A stretch of DNA of 64,000 bases from Megaleporinus macrocephalus (taxonomy: Eukaryota; Chordata; Actinopteri; Characiformes; Anostomidae). Below are positions 1 to 11,551 of this stretch, one piece after another. Location of the stretch: NCBI GenBank assembly GCA_021613375.1, contig CM038704.1, positions 3,604,905 to 3,668,904 on the forward strand. The letters are read 5' to 3'. The notes below the pieces were generated by a model, which had not been told where the DNA came from, made no database searches, and was given only the letters and a program-made list of their open reading frames with translations. The position numbers and the translations under genes were made by a program. Position 1 is the first letter of the stretch. Every line of letters begins with the position of its first letter.

Positions 1-10
1 CTGCACAGAG

Positions 11-88
<78 letters not shown>
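11..88. repeat. (TA)n microsatellite
   Basis: Pure TA dinucleotide run of about 39 units. It is one of about ten long TA runs in the window. Confidence 0.97.
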
Positions 89-92
<4 letters not shown>

Positions 93-474
93 AAATAGCC
101 TTAAAATAAGCTATTAGGAATTTATTTGGAATACATATACATAAAGCATGCCATCGCTGTCCAATGAAAAACTGTAAAGGTTTGTTTAGTCTTCTTCTCC
201 TGTTTCTTGACCTACTTAGTTCCTGCGAGTATCTCCAAATTGATTAACTGACTTATTCCACACCCCTTCGTTTTCCTAACCGTGTTAGCGTGAGGGAGAT
301 TGGACGGGTGAATAACAAAGGCCAAACTAGGTCTTGAGGGTGTCCTGCTCAGTCTAGTGGCGCACTCCTTGTTTCACCCATTAGTTCTTCTTCTTCTGTT
401 TATTGACTTAGGACGTGGAACTCTCTAAAGGTAGAAGGGCCTAAAGTATGGTAGTAACGCTTAACAAGCGCCGG
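89..474. other. No gene seen; fragment of a dispersed repeat end
   Basis: AT-rich unique-looking DNA with no convincing reading frame. Around 156-178 there is a short piece of the end motif CTGTCCAATGAAAAA, which recurs at 29567, 46650 and 63778, so a truncated copy of that small dispersed element lies here. Confidence 0.5.
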
Positions 475-965
475 CCTCTGTCTCTGTATTAACCCAAACC
501 AGAACTAACTCTGTCTCTGTACTAACCCAAACCAGAACTAACTGTGTCCCTGTATTAACCTAAACCAGAACTAACTCTATCTCTGTATTAACCTAAACCA
601 GAACTAACTCTGTCTCTGTACTAACCCAAACCAGAACTAACTCTGTCTCTGTACTAACACAAACCAGAACTAACTCTGTCTCTGTACTAACCCAAACCAG
701 AACTAACTCTGTCTCTGTATTAACCCAAACCAGAACTAACTCTGTCTCTGTACTAACACAAACCAGAATTAACTCTGTCTCTGTACTAACCTAAACCAGA
801 ACTAACTCTCTCTCTGTACTAACACAAACCAGAACTGACTCTGTCTCTGTACTAACCTAAACCAGAACTAACTCTGTCTCTGTACTAACCCAAACTAGAA
901 CTAACTCTGTCTCTGTGCTAACACAAACCAGAACTGACTCTGTCTCTGTACTAACACAAACTAAC
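475..965. repeat. 33-bp minisatellite, about 15 copies
   Basis: The unit reads ctctgtctctgtactaac followed by a ccaaaccagaactaa-type half, 33 bp in all. Copies differ at a few positions (tactaac/tattaac, cccaaacc/acaaacc). The period is a multiple of three, so a weak reading frame crosses its right part on the minus strand. That frame is an artefact. Confidence 0.95.
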
Positions 966-1009
966 TCTTTCTTTTCTCTTTCTGAGGAAATAACCGCCCA
1001 CCTGTCCCA

Positions 1010-1425
1010 CCGAATACTGTAAAGGACTGACCACCAGGGCCCCCCCATCACTTGGCACCAACCAGTTCTCCTCTCCATTTGTGCCATTTGCTCCATCCTT
1101 GACTGCATCACTGTATTATCCACCTGATGTAGCACCTGTACAGCTTCTAAAGCTTCTACCATCAGACTCAGCTTTAGTTTATTAAACTGTAAATACTGTT
1201 CGACCAGAGGAGGACGGGTCTCCCCTTGTGAGTCTGGTTCCTCCCAAGGTTTCTTCCTCCAGTTGAGGGAGGTGTTGTTGCCACTGTTGCCTCTGGCTTG
1301 CTCACAAGGGATAAACAGCTGTGATTTCATGTTTTTCATGTTTTTAAACTCTGTAAAGCTGCTTTGTGACAACATCGTTGTAAAAAGCGCTATACAAATA
1401 AACTTGACTTGACTTGAGTCTTGTC
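1010..1425 (+). repeat. L2-type retroposon 3' tail (LINE or V-SINE-like)
   Basis: The right end carries the motif AAAGCGCTATACAAATAAA followed by a short (cttga)n tail at about 1386-1420. This is the recognition tail typical of L2-clade LINEs and of SINEs that borrow their machinery. The segment from about 1205 (gacgggtctccccttgtgag) to 1380 (gctgctttgtgacaacatc) recurs at 51988-52150, which shows it is dispersed. The 5' part is too short or too diverged to place, and no reverse transcriptase is present. Confidence 0.7.
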
Positions 1426-1596
1426 TTGTTTTGCCCTGTCTGTTTGTTTGTCTGTCTGTCTTGTCGATGTTTCCCTGTCATGTCATGTTGCTTCTGTTCC
1501 TGTTTTGTCTTGTGCTTCTTGTCTCCGCCCCTCTCGTTTGCTAGGTGTTGCTTATGTCTAAACCAAGTCGCCTTTGTTGTGTGAGCTAATCTACGC
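1426..1596. other. T/G-rich segment, possible solo-LTR-like repeat
   Basis: This is a run of tgtctgtttg and cttgtctccgcccctc-like words. Similar composition and words occur at 33887-34220 and 63520-63770, so it may be a fragment of one dispersed family, possibly an LTR. No coding content is seen. Confidence 0.3.
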
Positions 1597-1915
1597 CAAG
1601 CCAAGCCAAGCCAGGTCAGACCAAGCCAAGCCAAGCCAGGTCAGACCAAGCCAAGCCAAGCCAGGTCAGACCAAGCCAGGCCAAGCCAAACAAGGTCAAA
1701 ACAAAGCCTCTCAGCTAAGCTATGCTAAGTTAAGCTAAGCCAAGCCAAGTCAAGCTAAACTAAGATAAGCTAAGCTAAACTAATTTAAATCAAACTAGGC
1801 TGGGCTAAACCAAGCTAGGCCAAGCTAAGCTAGGCTACACTAAGATAGGCTAAGCCAAGCTTAAGCCCAATCCAGCCAGGCCAGGCCAAGTCAGGGCCCG
1901 CCATGCCAAGCTAAG
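1597..1915. repeat. 25-bp minisatellite decaying into (aagct/aagcc)n
   Basis: The first 85 bases are about 3.5 copies of a 25-bp unit made of aagcc words plus aggtcagacc. The rest is a degenerate array of aagct and aagcc pentamers. It looks like a pentamer repeat of which one stretch was amplified again as a longer unit. Confidence 0.85.
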
Positions 1916-1978
1916 TCTTACCACGCCAGTGTTTACTAACCCTTTCCTTTCATGGGTTTTGCTCTGCTCTCTGCTTTT

Positions 1979-3175
1979 AACCACTACACCACCGTACTAA
2001 CCACTACACCACCGTACTAACCACTACACCACCATACTAACCACTACACCACCATACTAACCACTACACCACCATACTGACCACTACACCACCGTACTAA
2101 CCACTACACCACCGTACTAACCACTACACCACCATACTAACTACTACACCACCATACTAACCACTACACCACCGTGCTAACCACTACACCACAGTACTAA
2201 CCACTACACCACCATACTAACCACTACACCACCATACTAACCACTACACCACCTTACTGACCACTACACCACCGTACTAACCACTACACCACCATACTAA
2301 CCACTACACCACCATACTAACCACTACACCACCATACTAACCGCTACACCACCATACTGACCACTACACCACCGTACTAACCACTACACCACCATACTAA
2401 CCATTACACCACCGTACTGACCACTACACCACCATACTAACCACTACACCACCATACTAACCGCTACACCACCATACTGACCACTACACCACCATACTAA
2501 CCACTACACCACCATACTAACCGCTACACCACCATACTGACCACTACACCACCGTACTAACCACTACACCACCATACTAACCATTACACCACCGTACTGA
2601 CCACTACACCACCATACTAACCACTACACCACCATACTAACCGCTACACCACCATACTGACCACTACACCACCGTACTAACCACTACACCACCATACTAA
2701 CCATTACACCACCATACTGACCACTACACCGCCATACTAACCACTACACCACCATACTAACCACTACACCACCATACTGACCACTACACCACCATACTAA
2801 CCACTACACCACCATACTAACCACTACACCACCGCACTAACCACTACACCACCATACTGACCACTACACCACCATACTGACCACTACACCACCATACTAA
2901 CCACTACACCACCATACTGACCACTACACCACCATACTGACCCCTACACCACCGTACTAACCACTACACCAACATGCTAACCACTACACCACCATACTAA
3001 CCACTACACCACCATACTAACCACTACACCACCGCACTAACCACTACACCACCATACTGACCACTACACCACCATACTGACCACTACACCACCATACTGA
3101 CCACTACACCACCATACTGACCCCTACACCACCATACTAACCACTACACCACCATACTGACCACTACACCAACAT
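1979..3175 (-). repeat. 20-bp minisatellite, about 60 copies (SINE A-box unit, minus strand)
   Basis: The unit on the plus strand is ccactacaccaccatactaa. Its complement, ggtggtgtagtggttagtac with one variable base, is the same unit that forms the array at 11552-13710 in the opposite orientation. The complement contains TGGTGTAGTGG, a perfect tRNA-type A box (TRGYNNANNGG). Higher-order structure is visible: the order of variant units at 2341-2460 is repeated at 2521-2640. No SINE body is attached on either side here. Confidence 0.97.
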
Positions 3176-3365
3176 GCTGTCTCTGTCTTAAAGTTAAAAT
3201 TCTGAAAATGTATTTATGCTATCACTGTTTAGCTGCTTCACCCACCAATTAGTGAGCTCCTTTCTCTGGCATTCTTTACTAAATAGAGCTGCAGCACTTC
3301 CTCGGGGTGGCGCTATAGCAAACTGGTTCACCCAGATGGTCCTTCGTAACAACTGTAACTATGAA
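3176..3365. repeat. Fragment of a dispersed repeat also seen at 44540-44690
   Basis: The words gctgcttcaccca, tggttcacccag and agctgtaactat appear in the same order and spacing class at 44550-44690. The two are diverged copies of one unknown family. No coding content is seen. Confidence 0.5.
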
Positions 3366-4045
3366 AAACTGGTTATATTATTCATAATATAAATCATTAC
3401 ACATATATTTTCTTGTATTTTAAAGCTTTGACATGGGTCAGATTGACCCGTAACAGGAGAGTTAATGAGATTTTTTGAAATTCTAAATTTGAAAAGCTTT
3501 ATTTGTGGTAGAGCCATTAACGAAAGAATGAATCCTGCACAGCGACGGTAAGCGGCAGGTAAGTTCCATGTTTTTGCATGAATTCGGAAAACATGACATT
3601 TGTGCAAAATGGAAAACACTTTAAATCCTTGACTATCACACATTAGCGCTGATAAAGAACATTCATATAAACCAGAGCGCCATTAAATTCAGTTCAAACT
3701 GAGAGACATAACAATTAGTTGGAGTGTTAATGAATTAATGGTGCTAGTTCATTAATGGCTTGTTGATGTTAACCAGTTCTAGATACTTCCATGTTAGTTA
3801 AGAAAAGTTTCCTGCAGCATTAATCAGACGCTCCTGTCAGGCCTGACCAACACACTGAGACAGCCAGAGCTTCATTACAGAGAACAGCTCCACGGCAGAA
3901 CCTCCTGAGTCGAGGGATCAGCTGAAGTCGAACCTCACAGACCGCAACATCACACAAAGTCCAAGAGGTGTGCTCCTAAAAATAAAGCTGTCCAATTAAA
4001 CCACAACAGGTTCCATAGAAGAGCCATGTTTAGCTCCTGCAAGTG
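3366..4045. other. No gene seen
   Basis: Unique-looking AT-rich DNA. The open frames on the minus strand (for example 3359-3643) are short and show no domain signature. I could not assign this stretch to a repeat family. Confidence 0.5.
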
Positions 4046-4372
4046 GTGATTCATTAACCATCCATCTATTATCTTCTGCTTTATCCCGCTAGTCGGTCTC
4101 TCGAGGGGGCTGCAGCCAATCCCGGCGTCATCGGGTTGCCAGTCCATCACATGGCCAACACACACTCACACACACACACACTCACACCTATGGGCAGTTT
4201 AGAGTGAGGATCCTAACATGCATGTGTTTGGACTGTGGGAGGAAACCGGAGTACCCGGAGGAACCCACTCAAGCACGGAGAGAACATAGGCACTCCACAC
4301 AGAACCACCCGGACCGGGAATCCAACCCAGATCATCTTACTGTGAGGAGACAGTGCTGACCACTACGATTCA
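4046..4372 (-). repeat. tRNA-derived SINE-like element, near full length
   Basis: Read on the minus strand it begins with the segment containing gtggtcagcactgtctcctc (A-box side). It continues through a degenerate B box around ctgggttggattcccgg, the gtgtggagtgcctatgttct motif and the ggaggaaaccggagtacccgg block. It ends near 4050 with gactagcgggataaagcag and a (tgga)n-like tail. Word order matches 13700-13808 and the tail piece at 55915-55960. A short CA-rich stretch at 4155-4190 lies inside. Confidence 0.75.
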
Positions 4373-4867
4373 TTAACCCTCTTCTTATATTAAACCACGA
4401 AATCATCAATAACGTTCCCTGTGTTTGGGGATCTGCTCTGAGTGAATACATGCAGTGCTGTTGAAGGAAACCTTCATGTTCGGGTGAGCTCGAAAATGAA
4501 TGGGACCCTATGGGGAAAAAACAAGGTCAAACCAACACTGCAGTCGTGGTCGGGGGTCTGTCCTGAGTCAGTGTGTGCGAAAAGGTGTCTGTGGGTCGAG
4601 CAGAAGTTCAGTAGATGGGTGTTCACTTTTTCATCCTATTCATTCTCTATGGGGAAAGCTCTATACAAGCCCAAATCACACAAACAAGATCAGACAATCT
4701 GGAGTCGGAACCATGTTGATATTTTGAAAACTGTGGGACGAGTATGTGGTGAAGATCTGGCGGAAAGCATTGCTTTGCAATTCACAACAATGATAACACT
4801 CTTTTATCACTCTGTCGTACAGTGTATGTGTGTTATTACACTATTTTGCGCACTAGAACACAAAAAG
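4373..4867. other. No gene seen; open frame ends in a TG repeat
   Basis: An ATG-started frame opens at 4442 and reads into the TG array to 5248. Only about 140 residues are non-repetitive, and they match nothing I recognise. The phrases atgaatgggaccctatgggg and attcattctctatgggg suggest a diverged dispersed repeat. Confidence 0.4.
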
Positions 4868-4869
4868 GG

Positions 4870-4901
<32 letters not shown>

Positions 4902-5069
4902 GTTTGTATGTGTTTGTATGTGTTTGTGTGTGTTTGTGTGTTTGTGTGTGTGTGTTTGTATGTGTGTGTGTTTGTGTGTGTGTGTGTTTGTGTGTTTGTG
5001 TGTGTGTTTGTGTGTGTGTTTATGTTTGTGTGTGTGTGTTTGTTTGTGTGTGTGTTTGTGTGTGTTTGC

Positions 5070-5100
<31 letters not shown>

Positions 5101-5144
5101 TGTGTGTGTTTATGTTTGTGTGTGTGTATATGTGTGTGTGTTTA

Positions 5145-5215
<71 letters not shown>

Positions 5216-5231
5216 ATGTTTGTGTGTGTGA
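4868..5231. repeat. (TG)n microsatellite with TTTG interruptions
   Basis: About 360 bp of TG repeat broken by tttg, tatg and tttatg words. The last 55 bp are pure (TG)n. Cys/Val- and Thr/His-rich frames on the two strands are by-products. Confidence 0.97.
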
Positions 5232-5429
5232 TTGTACCTCAAATTTAAATGTAATATTTTTCTGATTACTCAAACTGACCTCAACACTATGTTTGTAATA
5301 TAAACATGCAGAGTGGCCTCAGCCGCTGTGGTCATCTTCCATTTACATGTTCGTTAAACTAATTAAGCCCAGCAGAAAAGATCCCGTGCTCTAAAACGAT
5401 GTCACATTTATTTACTTAAAAACAGGTCA

Positions 5430-5910
5430 ATCTGACCCACAGTGTTGCAGCAGCGCAGTGAGATTTGCATATGTGTGTGTGTTTGTGTGTATCTGCCCTG
5501 TAATGGACTAGACTCCAGCACCACCATCCCCTTTTATCTAAACTGTCCTTTTTATCCGCTTCACCCACCATTACACCAGCAGCACTGATCCACTCACACC
5601 AGCACAACACACACTATCACACCACCACCATGTCAGGGTCCCTGCAGTGCTGAGAAGGACTAGAGGAACACAAACTGTGCAGCAGCAGATGAGCTACTGT
5701 CTCTGACTCTACATCTACAAGGTGGACCAGCAAGTAGTAGGAGTGTCTAATGGAGTGGACAGTGAGTGGACATAGGGTGGTGGTCCTGTGAGGGTCCTGA
5801 ACACTGAAAAACAGGGTACTATGAAGAACTATGAAGTGCTCCTGTATGGTCAGTGGAGCTGATTAAGTGACCATTCACTGAATTAAACACTCAACACGTG
5901 TGGCTGGTTT
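5430..5910 (+). mobile_element. Non-autonomous repeat, family A copy 1
   Basis: It carries the blocks gatccactcacaccagcaca, tactgtctctgac, ctacaaggtggaccagcaag and gtggacagtgagtggacat. These recur in the same order at 10144-10600 and 34857-35365. The consensus I recall from fish genomes is a roughly palindromic non-autonomous DNA transposon without coding capacity. Neither terminus is clear in this copy. Confidence 0.7.
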
Positions 5911-6057
5911 TGGATAGTAAATAAAATGACTGCTTGTGTTGGAGATGTCATGACCAATGGAATGACCTCTGGAATGACCCCTGGAATGACCCCTGGAGTG
6001 ACCGCGGCATAATGCTGTTTAGATAGTTAATACAGTTATACTACAGAAAGATAGACC

Positions 6058-6748
6058 AACCAGGCCATACCAACCATGCCATACCAACCAGGCTACCCCA
6101 ACCAGGCTATACCAACCAGGCTACACCAACCAGGCCACACCAACCAGGCCATACCAACCAGGCCATACCAACCAAGCTACACCAACCAGGCCATACCAAC
6201 CAGGCTACACCAACCAGGCCACACCAACCAGGCCATACCAACCAGGATATACCAATCAGGCTATACCAACCAGGCTATACCAACCAGGCTACACCCATCA
6301 GGCCACACCAACCAGGCCATACCAACCAGGATATACCAATTAGGCTATACCAACCAGGCTGTACCAACCAGGCTGTACCAACTATGCTACACCAACCAGG
6401 CTGTACCAACTAGACTATACCAACTATGCTACACCAAACAGGCTGTACCAACTAGACTATACCAACCAGGCTATAACAACACCAACCAGGCTACCCCAAC
6501 CAGGCTATACCAACCTGGCCAAACCAACCAGGCTATACGAACCAGGCTACACCAGCCAGGCCATACCAACCAGGCTATACCAACCAGGCTATACCAACCA
6601 GGTCAGACCAACCAAGCTATACCTATTAGGCCACACCAACCAGGCTATATCAACCAGGCTATACCAACCAGGCTATACCAACCAGGCTATACGAACCAAG
6701 CTACACCAATCAGGCCACACCAACAAGGCTTTACCAACCAGGCTATAT
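6058..6748. repeat. 14-bp minisatellite, about 49 copies
   Basis: The unit is ccaaccaggctata or ccaaccaggccata. Fourteen is not a multiple of three, so translation gives a 14-residue repeat (NQAIPTR followed by a QPG-type half) that stays open for 224 codons from 6076. No signal peptide, flanking exon or non-repeat domain is present, so I treat it as non-coding. Confidence 0.95.
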
Positions 6749-7443
6749 GAACTGGGCCAATCCAACACATCATAAATCTAACTCCAGTGTCGGGCATTTT
6801 CACTTCAAATTAACTGTTTTATGTCAAGCTGTGTTTATGCAGCACATACATACACAGACAGACTGCAGGGTACCTGCTCTCCTCCCAGCTCGTTAGACTC
6901 CGTAGTCTCCACAGAGTGCTGGAATGCTTTGACAGTAATAACTGCATAATGCTGTTTGTCAACAACAGCTTGCATTTAGTGGCACAATAGCTAGCAAACC
7001 TGACAGCAGTTTATAGGATTAGGACTTTATAAGTGTGCTCGCTTTCTGATGGCTAGAGCTGGGCAGAGGTAATGAGATTCTCTGAGAGTATACTCTGAGC
7101 ACTAGTAGTGCTATAGTGCCCCTTAGGGCTGCAGACGGAGCTCCTTAACGTACACTGGATTTGAGCACAAGGCTAAACATGGCAAGACAGGAACTCTTTA
7201 AATGACTTAGAACACCATGTGGTGATGAAGACTGAAAGAGTAATGTAACTAAGTTTTAGATTAGGCTTGTCAAACTACTAAAATAATAGTGTTTAATATT
7301 GTTCTATCCATTTAATCATGATTATTGACACTTATCTAATTAAAATGCAGTATATTGGGTTATGGCTGTTTGAGTAGCATGACAATTAGACTATATTTAT
7401 TTAAATAATAACTCTTATAGAATTCATTATAACTGAAAAACAG
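6749..7443. other. No gene seen
   Basis: Single-copy-looking, moderately AT-rich DNA without a persuasive open frame or repeat signature. Confidence 0.5.
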
Positions 7444-7446
7444 ATT

Positions 7447-7499
<53 letters not shown>

Positions 7500-7500
7500 G
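7444..7500. repeat. (GATA)n microsatellite
   Basis: About 14 uninterrupted gata units. Confidence 0.96.
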
Positions 7501-7594
7501 TAAGTCAATATATAAAGTCTATGAGTGTCTATGCATCTCATATATACATTTGGTAGGTGTATATATTAACTAAACCATATACAGATTAAGAGTG

Positions 7595-8435
7595 TCTATA
7601 TAGTGTTTCTATATAATATATATCATATATACAGTCAGTGTAAATATGTATAGTATATCATATATACAGTCAGTGTTTCTATATAATTTATATCATATAT
7701 ACAGTCAGTGTTTCTATATAATATATATCTTATATACAGTCAGTGTGTATATATAATATATATTATATATACAGTCAGTGAGTATATATAATATATATCA
7801 TATATATCATATATACAGTCAGTGTGTATATATAATATATATCATATATACAGTCAGTGAGTATATATGATTTATATCATATATACAGTCAGTGAGTTTA
7901 TATAATATATATCTTATATGCAGTCAGTGAGTATATATAGTATATAACATATATAGTGTCATAGAGTATATATAATATATTTTATATATACAGTCAGTGT
8001 TTATATATAATAAATATATATACAGTCAGTGAATATATGTAATATATTTGATATAAATAGTCAGTGAGTATGAATAATATATATATCATATATAGAGCCA
8101 GTGACATTATATAATATATATCTTATATAGTCAGTGTTTATATATAATATATCATATATACAGTCAATGTTTATATGTAATATATATCTTACATACAGTC
8201 AGTGAGTATATAAAATATATATATATTATATATACAGTCAGTGTTTGTATATAATATATATCATATATACAGTCAGTGAGTATATATAATATATATTTTG
8301 TATACAGTCAGTGTTTATATATAATATATATGTCATATATACAGTCAGTGAGTATATATAATATATATTTTGTATACAGTCAGTGTGTATATATAATATA
8401 TATATCATATATACAGTCAATGAGCATATATAATA
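7595..8435. repeat. 35-bp AT-rich minisatellite, about 24 degenerate copies
   Basis: Each unit has the anchor cagtcagtg followed by an alternating AT stretch such as tatataatatatatcatata. Unit length varies around 35 bp. The short Tyr/Ile-rich frames on both strands come from the repeat. Confidence 0.9.
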
Positions 8436-9015
8436 AAGTTGCTTTAGTTTTTTCTGACTCTGGGCCGGTCTTTATTTTTGAGGGTCTCTGACTTCAGTGT
8501 TGTATTTTCTGAGATTTATTCCACACAGAGACTCGGTTTTACTGCCTCTAACAGCAATGTGTCTTTTTCTCCTTCCATTGTCTGACATGACTTCGGCTGA
8601 TCTGCATGCTGCTATAAATATTTCAGCGAAACAGCCGCAGAAATGATAGACATGAAGATAATTAGGAGTGAAAAGGCAGAACTATTAATACCTGTTATAA
8701 CATAAAGTTAATATGAGATCACAGAACACAGCCATACAGACAGGGCAGGTTTGTTCAGCTTTCTTTTTTTTCACATTACCTACATATAAAAGCGTGTGTT
8801 GATGCACTGTGTGGGCCAACATGCAGCATAAATAAACTATAAATAAACAAAACAATCATCTATTTTGGCCATAATTCTCATATACATGAGAGAATATCTG
8901 CAAACATCTGACAGCCCTTTAGCAACACAGCCGTTCTTAATAAGTGTCAGTATAATACCTATAAACTATATGAAATATATCAAACCTCAACAAATTTTAT
9001 ACATATATATATATA
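8436..9015. other. No gene seen
   Basis: AT-rich DNA without repeat structure apart from the short TA run just before 9017. No domain-bearing frame was found. Confidence 0.5.
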
Positions 9016-9017
9016 TA

Positions 9018-10143
9018 CAGGGGTTGGACAATGAAATGAAACTGAAACACCTGGTTTTAGACCACAGTAATTGATTAGTATGGTGTAGGGCCTCCTTTTG
9101 CGGCCAATACAGCGTCAGTTGGTTTTGGGAATGACATACACAAGTCCTGCACAGTGGTCAGAGGGATTTTAAGCTATTCTTCTTGTAGGATAGTGGTCAG
9201 GTCACTACGTGATGCTGGTGGAGGAAAACGTTTCCTGACTCGCTCCTCCAAAACACCCCAAAGTAGCTCAATAATATTTAGATCTGGTGACTGTGCAGGC
9301 CATGGGAGATGTTCAACTTCACTCTCATGCTCATCAAATCAATCTTTCTCCAGTCCTGCTGTGTGTATTGGTGCACTGTCATCCTGATACACGGCACCGC
9401 CTTCAGGATACGATGTTTGAACCATTGGATGCACATGGTCCTCCAGAATGGTTCAGTAGTCCTTGGCAGTGACGCGCCCATCTAGCACAAAGATTAGGCC
9501 ATAGGAATACCATGATATGGCAGCCCAAACCATCACTGATCCACCCCCATGCTTCACTCTGGGCATGCAACAGTCTGGGTGGTACGCTTCTTTGGGGCTT
9601 CTCCACACCGTAACTCTCCCGGATGTGGGGAAAACAGTAAAGGTGGGTCATCAGAGAACCATTGCACCATTGAAACCGACGTTTGGCATTGGCACGAGTG
9701 ACCAAAGGTTTGGCTATAGCAGCCCGGCCGTGTATATTGACCCTGTGGAGCTCCTGACGGACAGTTCTGGTGGAAACAGGAGAAGCTGAGGTGCTCATTT
9801 AATTCCGCTGTGATTTGATCAGCCGTGGTTTTATATTTTTTGGATACAATCCGGGTTAGAACCCAACATCCCTTTCAGACAGCTTCCTCTCGCGTCCACA
9901 GTTAATCCTGTTGGATGTGGTTGGTCCTTCTTGGTGGAATGCTGACGTTACCCTGGATACCGTGGCTCTTGATACATCACAAAGACTTGCTCTCTTGGTC
10001 ACAGATGCGCCAGCAAGACGTGCAAAAACAATTTGTCCTCTTTTGAACTCTGGTATGTCCCATAATGTTGTGTTATTGTAATATTTAGATCTAAACTGTG
10101 CTCTTACCTGCTAACTGACCTTCATACTCTGCTCCTACTGGTG
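9018..10143 (-). pseudogene. Tc1/mariner transposase pseudogene, DD36E-type, copy 1 (5' truncated)
   Basis: The transposon has its 3' terminal inverted repeat at 9018 (caggggttggacaatgaaa), directly after a TA dinucleotide. Transposase reads on the minus strand. About 9600-9798 encodes an N-terminal segment with STRTVRQELHR and KPLVTRANAKRRFQW, typical of the bipartite DNA-binding region of Tc1-like enzymes. The frame then shifts, and the C-terminal catalytic region is split over other frames down to about 9150. The 5' end is missing: compared with the copy at 30649, about 120 bp including the 5' inverted repeat are absent, and family A DNA begins directly at 10144. It cannot encode an active enzyme. 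Confidence 0.85.
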
Positions 10144-10605
10144 CACAGGACACAGGACGCGGCCCACAGGACACTGCTGTCTGGATAGTTTTGGTTGGTG
10201 GACGATTTTCATTCCAGCAGTGACACTGAGGTGTTTAAACACTCCAGTAGCAGCAGCACTGCTGTGTCTGATCCACTCACACCAGCACAACACACACACT
10301 ACCACACCACCACCAGGTCAGTATCACTGCAGGGCTGAGAATGACCCACCTCCCTAATAGTATCTGCTCTGTGGGGGTTCTGTGGGGGTCCTGATCATTA
10401 AAGAACAGAGTAATAAAGTATACAGAGAATCAGATGAACTACAGTCTGTAAGTGGGCGGCGTCCTGTGTCCACTGATGAAGAACTAGAGGAACACAAACT
10501 GTGCAGCAGCAGATGAGCTACTGTCTCTGACTTTACATCTACAAGGTGGACCAGCAAGTCGTGGGAGTGTCTAATAGAGTGTACAGTGAGTGGACACTGT
10601 GATTA
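10144..10605 (+). mobile_element. Non-autonomous repeat, family A copy 2
   Basis: The blocks gtttaaacactccag, gatccactcacaccagcaca, gatcattaaagaacagag, tactgtctctgac and ctacaaggtggaccagcaag match those at 34857-35365. The order of the halves differs from the 34857 copy, consistent with a palindromic ancestor. It abuts the broken Tc1-type element, so one inserted into or recombined with the other. Confidence 0.7.
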
Positions 10606-11551
10606 TATTGCATTCTGCAGTCTGAGGCTCAGTGACTGTTTTCACCAACAGAGGGCGACCCAGACCACACAAACCGTTCACTGTCAGTGTTATGAATCAC
10701 ACGGCAACAGAACAGAACAGCTTTTTGTTGTTGTTGTTGTTGTTGTGGTTTGTTTTTTTAACCATCGTACATCAGATGATATATATAATTAATAGCTTCA
10801 TATTTTTTAAATACAAATTTTATACATATATATATATTTATTATTTTTTTGAAGGGTGGAACGGATCAATAAGAAGAGTATGTCTACATGTTTGTACCAG
10901 GAACAGCCAGCAGAGGGCAGCCAAACCCCAATTTTCAATGCAGCATGATTTGTATTCAGTTTGATGCACCAATCACAACAGGATGCTTTCAGCCATCCAG
11001 AGTGTTCATTAGAGGAACAGATCTAAAAACAACAAGAGCTCATTCAGGCAGTTTAAGGGTTTAACCCTTTATTGAAGGTCATGTAGTGATTAGAACTGGA
11101 GAGAATAAGACATCATAGTAATAAAAGAACTGAGCTGCATGCAAAGAAAATATATTACATATATGGAACCCGTCCATGGTGTACCCCACCTTCATCTATT
11201 GATGCTGGGATAGTGGAAGATAATGGATGGTTGGATGTTTGACATTGATGGCTACTGTTATATGGTTTATCTAGTACTGTACATATCATTGCTACACATT
11301 ATATTTCCAAAATCCTACATTTACAGGAGAAGCAAAAAACATGCTTTGCTTTTAATGTAAGTTAATGGAACCAGACGTCTTTCCCACTCATTTTGGGTCA
11401 TATTCTCTGGTCCATTCATCCTGAAATTTACACACAATGTAAAGAGCAAGAGTATTATTCAAATAATGTCAAAAACTGAAAACCAACTAAAATGGCGATA
11501 CAAGGTATTTTTTTAAGTATCAGTATATTCCAATATAATGACATACACAAG
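10606..11551. repeat. No gene; degraded SINE tail and small-MITE fragment
   Basis: A (ttg)n run lies at 10725-10747. At about 11165-11240 the words gtaccccacc, atgctgggatagtgg and gataatggatgg resemble the 3' part of the SINE-like element seen at 4046. At 11300-11460 a diverged copy of the small dispersed element is seen (tttacaggagaagc, ttaatggaaccaga, ggtccattcatcctgaaat). The rest is unassigned. Confidence 0.55.

Noticed and set aside
475..965. Possible CRISPR-like array (33-bp period)
   Set aside because: Units are contiguous with no unique spacers, and the window is from a vertebrate.
4442..5248. 268-codon frame with a Cys/Val tail
   Set aside because: The second half is the TG microsatellite and the first half has no domain.
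6076..6750. 224-codon Thr/Asn/Gln/Pro-rich frame resembling a structural repeat protein
   Set aside because: Pure product of a 14-bp array, with no signal peptide, flanking exon or unique part.
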